A stretch of DNA of 64,000 nt from JANNAT01 sp031384605 (GTDB lineage: Bacteria; Pseudomonadota; Alphaproteobacteria; Rhodobacterales; Rhodobacteraceae). Below are positions 24,681-32,405 of this stretch, piece by piece. The DNA lies in assembly GCA_031384605.1 (NCBI GenBank), contig JANNAT010000149.1, positions 1-64,000 on the forward strand. The letters are read 5' to 3'. Position numbers and translations under genes: made by a program. Each line of letters opens with the position of its first letter. Position 1 is the first letter of the stretch. The notes under the pieces are model-generated. The model saw nothing but the letters and a program-made list of their open reading frames with translations, was not told where the DNA came from and searched no databases.

Positions 24681-25762
24681 GGCAAATGACCGGATTTCGC
24701 GGATTTGGTCGCAAGATAACCGGCGTTCTGCGCAGTTTGGCCCACATGCAGCGGGACACGTTCGGTGACGGTGATGCCGCAACTGGCCATCATCGCCAGT
24801 TTCTTGGGGTTGTTCGTCAGCAAGCGCACGGCGCTGAACCCCAGTTTCGTCAAAATGCTGGCCCCGATGCGGAAATCGCGTTCGTCGTCTTCGAACCCCA
24901 AACGGTGGTTGGCCTCGACCGTATCAAACCCTTGATCTTGCAACGAATAAGCGCGCATTTTATTGGTCAGCCCGATGCCACGGCCTTCTTGGTTCAGATA
25001 CAGCAAGATCCCCGCGCCTGTCGCCCCCATTTGTGCCAAGGCTGCATGCAGTTGCGGGCCGCAATCGCATTTCAGCGACCCCAGCACATCGCCGGTGAAA
25101 CAAGCCGAATGCAGGCGGGTCAGAACGGGTTGGTCACGATCTGGCCGCCCGATTTCAATGGCATAGTGTTCGGGGCCGCCATCATCGGGGCGAAAGATGT
25201 GCAATCGCCCGGCGTTTGCGGCGGCCATCGGCAGACGCGCCGAAATCACCGGCGACAACAGCGGTAGGCGGTCAAGCCCGGCGCAATCAGCTTGGGCAAT
25301 CAGGGTCAGATCGTTTTGGGCGGCCAGCGCCAAACCGTCCGGCACCGGCACCAGCAAAACCGCCGGCAGCAATTGCGCGGATTTGGCCAAGGCAATCGCG
25401 GTGCGGTGCAGATCGGCAGATCCATCGCGCAGCGATGTCAGCGGGCCTTTCATCGGCACCCGCAGATCATCGGCAGGGTCAGCCAGCGCGCGCAGCCAGC
25501 GCATATCGGCGTCTTTCGGCACTGCGATGCGGGCCAGATCGCCGTCATAAGCGCGGGCTTTCAACGTTTCAGCGCGACGTTGGGTTAGCGCCAATTCCGG
25601 CACGCCGTAACTGCGCAAAGCTGTAAGCCGTGCGTCATCCATTGCCTCAATCGCTGTGCACAACATGGCACGACCGTCGCCCACCAACACAACCGGCAGG
25701 CCAAGGCGCAGGTCGGTGCGGGCGCGGGCCAGCTTTTCGGTGGGCGTCGGCATCAGGTTCAT
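24677..25762 (-). CDS. ribA: GTP cyclohydrolase II
   Basis: A 361-residue enzyme that opens GTP to start riboflavin synthesis. The C-terminal ~190 residues hold the catalytic domain: RLHSACFTGDVLGSLKCDCGPQLH with the three zinc-binding Cys, YLNQEGRGIGLTNKMRAY with the catalytic Arg/Asp region, and LTNNPKKLAMM. The N-terminal ~160 residues are a degraded extra domain found in alphaproteobacterial RibA proteins rather than an active RibB. The gene overlaps the L,D-transpeptidase-fold gene. Confidence 0.92.
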   Translation of the reverse strand: MNLMPTPTEKLARARTDLRLGLPVVLVGDGRAMLCTAIEAMDDARLTALRSYGVPELALTQRRAETLKARAYDGDLARIAVPKDADMRWLRALADPADDLRVPMKGPLTSLRDGSADLHRTAIALAKSAQLLPAVLLVPVPDGLALAAQNDLTLIAQADCAGLDRLPLLSPVISARLPMAAANAGRLHIFRPDDGGPEHYAIEIGRPDRDQPVLTRLHSACFTGDVLGSLKCDCGPQLHAALAQMGATGAGILLYLNQEGRGIGLTNKMRAYSLQDQGFDTVEANHRLGFEDDERDFRIGASILTKLGFSAVRLLTNNPKKLAMMASCGITVTERVPLHVGQTAQNAGYLATKSAKSGHLP

Positions 25763-25925
25763 TTCAATCTCCTGTGCCTTTCATAGGCATAAGACAACGG
25801 AAATGAAACATAGCGGCGTTTAACGACACGACAGCGTGAGGCCTTTGCAGCAAATCTTGTCGGATCAGTGATCAAGGCGCATGTGTTGGCCACGGGGACA
25901 TGAAACCCTTACGTTGGAGGCCCAA

Positions 25926-26612
25926 ATGGCAACGCTGCGGAAAATTTTGCTGGTCGATGATGATGACGATCTGCGCGAGGCGCTGAGCGAACAACTGGTC
26001 ATGACCGAAGATTTCGATGTGTTTGAGGCGCGCACTGGTGCCGAAGGCATGGAAAAGGCTAAGGCGGGGCTTTATGATCTGGTGATCCTTGATGTGGGTT
26101 TGCCCGATACGGATGGCCGCGAATTGTGTCGCCGCATGCGTAAATTGGGGGTGAAGTGCCCGATCATGATGCTGACCGGCCATGATACCGATAGCGACAC
26201 CATTCTGGGGCTGGATTCCGGTGCCAATGATTATGTGACCAAGCCATTCAAGTTCCCGGTTTTGTTGGCCCGTATTCGCGCACAATTGCGTCAACATGAA
26301 CAATCCGAAGATGCGGTGTTTCAGATGGGGCCTTACACGTTCAAACCGGCGCAGAAAATGCTGGTCGATGTGAAGGACAAGAAAATCCGGTTGACTGAAA
26401 AGGAAACGAATATCCTGAAGTATCTGTTCCGCGCCCAAGCTTCGGTGGTGGCGCGCGATGTGCTGCTGCACGAGGTGTGGGGCTATAATGCGGGGGTGAC
26501 CACGCATACGCTGGAAACCCATATTTACCGGTTGCGCCAGAAGATTGAGCCCGATCCGTCGAACGCGCGCATGTTGGTCACAGAGAACGGCGGATATAAG
26601 CTGGTGGCGTGA
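25926..26612 (+). CDS. cenR: OmpR-family response regulator, CenR-like
   Basis: A 228-residue two-component regulator. The receiver domain has the acidic cluster LLVDDDDDLREAL, phosphoacceptor Asp56 (LVILDVGLPD), Thr in MLTGHD and Lys in DYVTKPFKF. The C-terminal winged helix has KIRLTEKETNILKYLF and HEVWGYNAGVTTHTLETHIYRLRQKIE. The sequence, including RAQLRQHEQSEDAVFQMGPYTF, closely resembles CenR, which controls envelope functions in Caulobacter and relatives. ATG 25926 follows GTTGGAGGCCCAA. No kinase gene is adjacent. The sRNA-like units follow directly. Confidence 0.88.
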   Translation: MATLRKILLVDDDDDLREALSEQLVMTEDFDVFEARTGAEGMEKAKAGLYDLVILDVGLPDTDGRELCRRMRKLGVKCPIMMLTGHDTDSDTILGLDSGANDYVTKPFKFPVLLARIRAQLRQHEQSEDAVFQMGPYTFKPAQKMLVDVKDKKIRLTEKETNILKYLFRAQASVVARDVLLHEVWGYNAGVTTHTLETHIYRLRQKIEPDPSNARMLVTENGGYKLVA

Positions 26613-26721
26613 CACTGTTTCTAAAACTGTCGCGAATACCGGTTGGTCTGGTCATATTGTTGCCAGAATCAGACGTTATGTATCGCAGCAGACAAAGGTT
26701 TCGCCGCTAACAGTTCCCCTT

Positions 26722-26790
26722 GCCATGTCGGGGTTATGACATGGCACCTCCCTGTTGGACCTGGCCGGGCCTTGCGCCCGGCCTTTTTTT
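26722..26790 (+). ncRNA. sRNA-like unit 1 (hairpin, CUCCC tract, terminator)
   Basis: A perfect 8-bp hairpin (GCCATGTC 26722-26729, GACATGGC 26738-26745) is followed by the unpaired tract CACCTCCCTGTTGGACCT and then a strong terminator. The 15-mer CTCCCTGTTGGACCT (26748-26762) is identical in unit 2. The CCUCCC core can pair with Shine-Dalgarno sequences, as in other CU-rich alphaproteobacterial sRNAs. The 5' end is not defined; it may begin upstream or be processed from the 3' UTR of the response regulator gene. No open reading frame fits. Confidence 0.65.
26763..26790 (+). terminator. Terminator of sRNA-like unit 1
   Basis: GGCCGGGC (26763-26770), 5-base loop, GCCCGGCC (26776-26783), then seven T residues (26784-26790). 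It would also end read-through from the response regulator gene. Confidence 0.93.
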
Positions 26791-26881
26791 ACCCTGCGGG
26801 ATCATGCCTTTTTGCGGAAAATTCGTCCGCTTGTTGCGCAAAAGCCATGCTGCGCCGAAATTGGTAAATTTTCAACCACAA

Positions 26882-26956
26882 GTGGCACTGACATGTTAGT
26901 GTGATACATCTCCCTGTTGGACCTTCCGCCCGGCCCTGTGCCGGGCGCCCTTTTTT
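26882..26956 (+). ncRNA. sRNA-like unit 2 (hairpin, CUCCC tract, terminator)
   Basis: This repeats the plan of unit 1 about 160 bases downstream: a short hairpin (CACTGA/TTAGTG, one G-U pair, CATG loop, 26886-26901), the exact 15-mer CTCCCTGTTGGACCT (26910-26924), and a terminator hairpin. Outside the 15-mer the two units differ, which argues that the shared tract is the functional seed. No coding potential is evident in the intervening bases. Confidence 0.65.
26927..26956 (+). terminator. Terminator of sRNA-like unit 2
   Basis: CGCCCGGC (26927-26934) pairs with GCCGGGCG (26940-26947) across a short loop and is followed by CCC and six T residues (26951-26956). Confidence 0.85.
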
Positions 26957-27064
26957 CAAATCATCCACGTTCATTGCTTGTGCAACGCCGCTAAGGCGAT
27001 AAGACAGGTATCATGTCGGCGACGCCCGCGGCACAACGGTCTTATTTTAGAAAAGGAGCGCACC

Positions 27065-27388
27065 ATGCGCATGACGACCTTGGCTTCAGCACTGTTTATC
27101 AGTGCAGCCATTTCTGCCCCGGCGTTTGCCGAAGATCTGGTGTTCAACCTTTCGAACGAAAGTTCCCTCAATCTGCAAGAGCTTTATGTTTCTGCGTCCG
27201 AAGCCGAAGCCTGGGGCGAAGACATTCTTGGCCGCGATGTATTGGCATCTGGCGAGTCTGGCGACGTGACGATCTTTGATGGTGCCGAAGTCTGCAGCTA
27301 TGACATGCGGTTCGTGATGGACAATGGCAGCACCATCGAAGGGTCTGCTGATTTGTGTGAAAATGACGTGTTCACGATCAACGACTGA
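27065..27388 (+). CDS. Small secreted hypothetical protein
   Basis: A 107-residue protein with a clear signal peptide (MRMTTLASALFISAAISAPAFA) and an acidic mature part (EDLVFNLSNESSLNLQELYVSAS) that has two Cys residues (EVCSYDMRF and ADLCENDVF), which could form a disulfide in the periplasm. Similar small secreted proteins occur in this lineage, but I know no function. ATG 27065 follows AAAAGGAG. It is monocistronic, between the sRNA-like units and xthA. Confidence 0.82.
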   Translation: MRMTTLASALFISAAISAPAFAEDLVFNLSNESSLNLQELYVSASEAEAWGEDILGRDVLASGESGDVTIFDGAEVCSYDMRFVMDNGSTIEGSADLCENDVFTIND

Positions 27389-27477
27389 ATTTCATCACCG
27401 ATTTTAGAAATTTGACGGCAGGGCAAAACACGTTACGCTCTACCGTCTGCATTTGGTGTGCCTGAAAGGAAACCGCG

Positions 27478-28266
27478 ATGGCTTTTACGCTTGCCACATG
27501 GAACATCAATTCGGTGCGCTTGCGCGAGGGGTTGGTGGCGCGGCTGATGGCCGAAGAACAGCCCGATATCTTGTGTCTGCAAGAATGTAAAAGCCCGGTT
27601 GAAAACATTCCGCTGCAGCAGTTTCAGGCCCTTGGCTATCGTTACATGGTGGCGCGGGGGCAAAAGGGGTATAACGGCGTCGCGATTTTGTCGAAACTGC
27701 CGATCATGGATGCGGGCGGGCGGGATTTTGCCGCGTTGGATCATGCCCGCCACGTGGCCGCGCGGTTGGAAAATGGCGTAACGATTCACAATGTTTATGT
27801 GCCTGCGGGCGGTGATGTGCCGGACCGCGACGAGAATGTGAAATTCGGCCAAAAGCTGGATTTTCTGACGGAAATGCGCGATCATTTCCACTGGGAACGC
27901 CCGGATCGTGCCATTCTGGTCGGTGATCTGAACATTGCACCGCGCGCCGATGACGTTTGGGATCATAAAAGTCTTTTGAAAATCGTCAGCCATACGCCAA
28001 TAGAAGTAGAGCATCTTGGCGTGGTGATGGAGGCGGGCGGTTGGGCCGATGTGACCCGTAACGATATCCCTGAAGGCAAGCTGTATAGCTGGTGGAGCTA
28101 CCGCGCACCTGATTGGAACGGCGCCGACAAAGGGCGGCGGTTGGACCATATCTGGGCCACAGGCGACATTGCGCAATCGGCCCACAGCAGCCGCATTCTG
28201 CGAGACGCGCGCGGCTGGGAGCAGCCGTCCGACCACGCGCCAGTGTTTGCGACGTTTGATTTGTAG
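27478..28266 (+). CDS. xthA: Exodeoxyribonuclease III
   Basis: A 262-residue member of the exonuclease III/AP endonuclease family. It begins MAFTLATWNINSVRLR, with metal-binding Glu in LCLQECK, the GYNGVAILSK segment, the catalytic VGDLNIAP (Asp and Asn), RLDHIWAT and the C-terminal catalytic His in SDHAPV. It repairs abasic sites and removes 3' blocks. The start is preceded by GAAAGGAAACCGCG. The gene stands alone. Confidence 0.95.
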   Translation: MAFTLATWNINSVRLREGLVARLMAEEQPDILCLQECKSPVENIPLQQFQALGYRYMVARGQKGYNGVAILSKLPIMDAGGRDFAALDHARHVAARLENGVTIHNVYVPAGGDVPDRDENVKFGQKLDFLTEMRDHFHWERPDRAILVGDLNIAPRADDVWDHKSLLKIVSHTPIEVEHLGVVMEAGGWADVTRNDIPEGKLYSWWSYRAPDWNGADKGRRLDHIWATGDIAQSAHSSRILRDARGWEQPSDHAPVFATFDL

Positions 28267-28343
28267 GGGTGACTTTAGGGCACCCAGACGGTTCAGTGGG
28301 TTGGTGACGAGGCGGCACAGTACTGACTTGGTGCGGATTTCCT

Positions 28344-28355
28344 GACTGTTCAGTC
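28344..28355 (+). promoter_or_regulatory. Small palindrome upstream of the FAD-oxidase operon
   Basis: GACTG-TT-CAGTC is a perfect 12-base inverted repeat about 50 bases before the start of the four-gene operon. It is placed where an operator could be but is short enough to arise by chance. Confidence 0.3.
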
Positions 28356-28404
28356 TGCCCGTTCGGATGCAACTTAAAGTGGGCACAATTGGATTGGTTC
28401 AGCA

Positions 28405-29877
28405 ATGGCATTCACGCGGCGAGCTATTTTGATGGGTGGCGGTGTGATCCTTGGTGCCGCTGGTGCGCGAACGCTAGGTCCGCATACTACCAGTTTTGCC
28501 GGTGTTTCACTGATTGCTTCTCCTGTTACCGACGGCGTTATGAATGATGCGTCTTTGCTATCGTCGACGCCGATTTTCAAACACACCATTGTAAAGGAAG
28601 CCACGTCTGATCGGTTGGTGGCGGTGTTGCGGGCCGAGTTAAAGGCAGCAACGTCCGAAGGTCGGGCAGTTAACTTGGCTGCTGCGCGTCATTCCATGGG
28701 AGGGCATTCTATTCCCTATGATGGCCGCGCCTTAACATTAGATTCGCCTAAAGTATCTACGACCGCAGGCAGCAATATCTACACTGTTCAGGCGGGCACA
28801 CGCTGGCGCGATGTGATTTCGGCGCTTGATCCGTTGGGTTTCGCCCCAAAGGTTATGCAATCAAATAATGATTTTGGGGTTGCGTCAACGTTTTCGGTCA
28901 ATGCGCATGGCTGGGCTGTGGCGCATGGGCCGATGGGATCAACCGTGCAGTCTGTCGGAATGCTGTTGGCGGATGGCACGTTTGTGCGGGCATCCCGCGT
29001 TGAAAACGCTGATCTGTTTGCCGCCGCGATGGGCGGCTATGGGCTGATTGGATTGATCACAGATTTAGAGGTGGAATGGGCCGAAAATCAGCTGCTTGAA
29101 CCGACCTTTGAACCCATGGCTGCTGACGCGTTTGCCGCGGCGTTTTCCAATAAGGTGACCGAAGTGCCGATGGCCTATGGGCGGCTAAACGTTGATCGTG
29201 ACGGCTTTTTGCAAGACGCGATGATGGTCAGTTATCGACCTATCTTAGGCGAAGTGCCCGCAGCGGAAGGATCCGGCTTTTTATCCAAATTGTCGCGGCA
29301 TATTTTCCGGGCTCAAGTTGGTAACGAATGGGTAAAGCATCGGAGGTGGGGCATTGAAACGGGGATCGGGGCATCGTTGGCCGGGGCGACCAGCCGTAAC
29401 AGTCTGTTTAACGAGCCTGTTGCAACACTTGACGATAATGACCCTACGCGAACGGATATCTTGCATGAATACTTTGTGGCCCCAGATAAGTTCTCTGAAT
29501 TCCTGCAACTTTGTCGTGCGATTATTCCTGACAGCTATCAAGAGCTTTTGAACATCACGTTGCGTTGGGTGGAACAAGATACAACCTCGTTGCTATCCTA
29601 TGCGCCTGATGGTCCCCGGATCGCGGCGGTTTTGTTGTTTAGTCAGGAAATGACGGCGCGAGGCGAGGCTAATATGGCTTGGATGACAGGGCGGTTGATT
29701 GACGCAGTTCAGGCGATTGGGGGCAGTTATTATTTGCCGTATAGACCCCATGCGACGGTTGATCAGTTTCGGGCAGGGTATGCGCGGGCTGAGGAATTTA
29801 TAGTGCTTAAAAGACGGGTTGATCCCGGTCTGGTGTTGCGTAATGGATTCTGGGATAGATATTTGGCGGGGATTTAG
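28405..29877 (+). CDS. Exported FAD-linked oxidase (VAO/aldonolactone oxidase type)
   Basis: A 490-residue flavoprotein. The start MAFTRRAILMGGGVILGAAGA is a twin-arginine signal, so the folded FAD enzyme is probably exported. The PCMH-type FAD domain shows AARHSMGGHSIPYDGRALTLD, YTVQAGTRWRDVISAL, NDFGVASTFSVNAHGWAVAHGP and AAMGGYGLIGLITDLEVEWA. The C-terminal part (DQFRAGYARAEEFIVLKRRVDPGLVLRNGFWDRYL) matches the aldonolactone-oxidase group. The His in RHSMGGH might carry covalent FAD. The substrate is unknown. First gene of a tightly coupled four-gene operon. Confidence 0.86.
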   Translation: MAFTRRAILMGGGVILGAAGARTLGPHTTSFAGVSLIASPVTDGVMNDASLLSSTPIFKHTIVKEATSDRLVAVLRAELKAATSEGRAVNLAAARHSMGGHSIPYDGRALTLDSPKVSTTAGSNIYTVQAGTRWRDVISALDPLGFAPKVMQSNNDFGVASTFSVNAHGWAVAHGPMGSTVQSVGMLLADGTFVRASRVENADLFAAAMGGYGLIGLITDLEVEWAENQLLEPTFEPMAADAFAAAFSNKVTEVPMAYGRLNVDRDGFLQDAMMVSYRPILGEVPAAEGSGFLSKLSRHIFRAQVGNEWVKHRRWGIETGIGASLAGATSRNSLFNEPVATLDDNDPTRTDILHEYFVAPDKFSEFLQLCRAIIPDSYQELLNITLRWVEQDTTSLLSYAPDGPRIAAVLLFSQEMTARGEANMAWMTGRLIDAVQAIGGSYYLPYRPHATVDQFRAGYARAEEFIVLKRRVDPGLVLRNGFWDRYLAGI

Positions 29878-29880
29878 ACG

Positions 29881-30267
29881 ATGCATCGCAAAATTGCCTT
29901 TGGCTATTTCGCCATTCTTACTGGTGTCGCTCTGCTGAATTACATTCCCGGTGTGCCCGACGCGAAAGGCGTGGTATTTGGCATATTCGCGTTAGACATC
30001 TATGATGATACGTTGCATTTGGCGTCGGCTTTGTGGGCGCTTGCATCGGCATGGGTGTCTGCGCGGGCGGCGTCGCTGTTTCTGTTATTGTTTGGCATGC
30101 TGTATTTGGCGGATGGCTTGCTTGGTCTGGTGACCGGTTCGGGGTATCTTGATTTGGGGATTTTCAATTATGGCGTGCAAGATTTTGGCTTGGGGTTCAA
30201 AATCATGGCGAACGCGCCGCACATCATCTTAGGTGGTTTTGCTTTGGTAACGGGCGTGCGACGGTGA
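29881..30267 (+). CDS. DUF4383-like membrane protein
   Basis: A 128-residue protein with four probable transmembrane segments (about residues 5-22, 43-62, 64-84 and 105-125). It has the DHLHLASALWALASAW-like motif (DDTLHLASALWALASA) with a His-containing helix characteristic of DUF4383. Function unknown. It starts 3 bases after the oxidase stop and its own stop overlaps the next start codon (GTGA), so the genes are translated together. Confidence 0.78.
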   Translation: MHRKIAFGYFAILTGVALLNYIPGVPDAKGVVFGIFALDIYDDTLHLASALWALASAWVSARAASLFLLLFGMLYLADGLLGLVTGSGYLDLGIFNYGVQDFGLGFKIMANAPHIILGGFALVTGVRR

Positions 30268-31304
30268 GGGTGTTTTGGCGCTGGTCGAAACGCGTTGTTC
30301 TTTTGATGTTGATTGGGGTTATCGGCCTTTTGTCTCCGGTTGCCTATACCGAAACGATGTGTCGCGCGCCTGTTGTGGCCGATACTTACGCCTCGATCTT
30401 GCCAAGCTTTGCTCACAGGGCCGAGTCGCGCACGCTGCTAACCTATCCCGAATGGCATATTGTGCATGCCTATGATGATTATGCCGAAATTATCCGCACG
30501 GAAAATCCTGCGGATTTTGGCTATTTGCAATCCATCGGGGGATTCTGGTCCAGCCTGTGTTCATTGTCGAAGGTTGCTGGCGATCACGGTGGCGTGGATT
30601 GGTCAACCAAACAGATGGTTTACACCATCGGTATTAGTTTTACTGCCGAACTGCTTTTGAAAGCGGGCTATGAAGAAACCCTAGGTCGACTGGCCACGTG
30701 GATACGCGGTGATACCCGCACGCCGTTGGATGATCTTTCTGCAACACAAGCCTCTGACTATGCAACATTTTTACAGCAAGTGCCTTGGTATCGTTGGGAT
30801 TTTCGTGGCGACAAGGCGGCGTTGCGGATGGCGGCATCACCGGTGTTTAGGGATCATGAACGAGCGTTCGCTTTGGGTGTCGAATACAGTGTGAAGGCGG
30901 CCTATGCAGGCATAATTGGCGCTGCAGTGGCGGGTATGGACCCCGATGCGTTGACTATGCGGGTGATCGTTTCCGGAATGCCCGAAGCCGATCTGGCGCG
31001 AATCGAAGGCGTGAAAGTGATAGCCACGCGTGCTGAAGGCATTGAAATTGAAACGCCGCGCTATCGGGCGTTCACCGATCTGGCCAAGATTTTGGCCGCC
31101 AAGGGCGCAGAGTTTATCGAAATTGCTGGAAATGATGACATCATGTTCACCGCAATTTCGGGTCAGCCCGATATGCCCGGGGCGCTACATTCTTTTGCAC
31201 GACAAGGAAATCCGGGGTATCGACATTTGGTCTTGGTAAAGGTGGGCGATCTTGCCGAGATATTGCGGCGTGGCGAGGCTGTCGAACATATCCATGACTA
31301 TTAA
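30264..31304 (+). CDS. Uncharacterised membrane-anchored protein
   Basis: A 346-residue protein starting with GTG inside GTGA shared with the preceding stop. A single N-terminal membrane segment (residues ~10-29, VVLLMLIGVIGLLSPVAY) is followed by a soluble, probably periplasmic domain with conserved-looking aromatic and acidic motifs (LLTYPEWHIVHAYDDYAEII, PADFGYLQSIGGFWSSLCSL, FLQQVPWYRWDFRG). I do not recognise a family. Its coupling to an exported FAD oxidase suggests it acts on or with that enzyme outside the cytoplasm. Confidence 0.8.
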   Translation: MRVFWRWSKRVVLLMLIGVIGLLSPVAYTETMCRAPVVADTYASILPSFAHRAESRTLLTYPEWHIVHAYDDYAEIIRTENPADFGYLQSIGGFWSSLCSLSKVAGDHGGVDWSTKQMVYTIGISFTAELLLKAGYEETLGRLATWIRGDTRTPLDDLSATQASDYATFLQQVPWYRWDFRGDKAALRMAASPVFRDHERAFALGVEYSVKAAYAGIIGAAVAGMDPDALTMRVIVSGMPEADLARIEGVKVIATRAEGIEIETPRYRAFTDLAKILAAKGAEFIEIAGNDDIMFTAISGQPDMPGALHSFARQGNPGYRHLVLVKVGDLAEILRRGEAVEHIHDY

Positions 31305-31584
31305 ATTGCGCCCAATTTTGTTAGCACTTCCGATTATTTTAATCGTTTGGATAGCGCTGTTGGCGGGGGTCATGCGCGCGTCTGGACAGGCCCCTGCCGC
31401 ATTGGTGATTTTGCCGCCTTCCGGCCTGCTTGCGTCCTTGCCTGATGGGGTGTCTATCACCTCGATCGGGCGTTTCAGCATTACCCTGAAGGGAGATGTT
31501 GGCTTAGTGGCAGCACTTTACAAAGCCGGTGCGCCGCTGGTGCTGCCTGCAGGTTTGACGGGTTGTTTGTCACCAGCAAGTTAG
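31294..31584 (+). CDS. Small membrane-anchored hypothetical protein
   Basis: A 96-residue protein with one N-terminal hydrophobic segment (LRPILLALPIILIVWIALLAGVM) and a short extracytoplasmic part containing one Cys (LTGCLSPAS) near its end. It starts at ATG 31294, overlapping the previous gene by 11 bases, and is the fourth member of the operon. Its stop overlaps the convergent glycosyltransferase stop by four bases. Function unknown. Confidence 0.7.
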   Translation: MTIKLRPILLALPIILIVWIALLAGVMRASGQAPAALVILPPSGLLASLPDGVSITSIGRFSITLKGDVGLVAALYKAGAPLVLPAGLTGCLSPAS

Positions 31585-32405
31585 CGTCCCCGCGTCCAAT
31601 CGCCATTTGGGCGCAACCGCACCGCCGCCGATACCCCGGCATAAACCGCAAACCCAAGCGGGTCGCGCAGGGCCATGCCGATCAGATCACCCTTCGCCAA
31701 CACCCCTTTGCTGTCGTTGGCCAGCAGGCAGGGATACGCCTTTGCAATCTCGGCAACGCCTGCATCTTGGCGGCGGCGGACGCGGGTTAGGGCCGCAAAG
31801 CCTTCGATCATTGGCCAGTCATACTGCGCCGGAACTTGCAGGCGCTGGTCGGGCGCGAAGTGCAGGCGCGCGAATGTATCATCCGAGATGATGCTGGGGA
31901 ATGCGCCCCACAGGGCGCGCCCAGCGGCATTCACGGCGAACAATCCATATCCCGGCGCATTTGACTGCGCGAATGGCAGTCTTTGCCAAAAGCGGGCATA
32001 GGCGCGGGTGGTGGCGGATTTGGCGCGGGGGATGCGGGCGGTTCCGGTGGCGTAGGTTGGTGCTGTTGGCTGTAGTGCTGCGATCAGTTGGCCCATCAAG
32101 GCAGGACTAACCCGCACATCCGCATCCAGATAGGCCAGCATTGTGCCCTGCGCCGCCCGTTCGCCTTGGTTCAGTGCGTTCGGCTTGCCGCCTTGCGCAA
32201 GCTCGATCACCTGAAACCCCCAACCTGCAATCGCGGCCCGATCATCAAAGCCGCGCGCCACCGTGGCGGTGTCATCACGGCAGCCGTTGGCCACCACAAT
32301 CGCCTCGGCTCCAATCGGCCCGGAGGCGAACAGCGCGGTCAGGCAATCGCCGATATAGCCCGCCTCGTTCGATGCCGGGATGATCACGCTTAGCACGTCA
32401 GGCAC
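31581..32405 (-). CDS. Family 2 glycosyltransferase
   Basis: A 274-residue GT-A fold enzyme: SVIIPASNEAGYIGDCLTAL at the start, VVANGCRDDTA for nucleotide binding, GGKPNALNQGERAA, and the metal-binding YLDADVRV motif. A downstream SDDTFARLHF motif fits the catalytic-base region. It lacks obvious transmembrane helices. It overlaps the end of the SGNH-glycosidase-like gene by 16 bases, so the two are probably co-expressed and act on the same saccharide. Confidence 0.9.
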   Translation of the reverse strand: MPDVLSVIIPASNEAGYIGDCLTALFASGPIGAEAIVVANGCRDDTATVARGFDDRAAIAGWGFQVIELAQGGKPNALNQGERAAQGTMLAYLDADVRVSPALMGQLIAALQPTAPTYATGTARIPRAKSATTRAYARFWQRLPFAQSNAPGYGLFAVNAAGRALWGAFPSIISDDTFARLHFAPDQRLQVPAQYDWPMIEGFAALTRVRRRQDAGVAEIAKAYPCLLANDSKGVLAKGDLIGMALRDPLGFAVYAGVSAAVRLRPNGDWTRGR

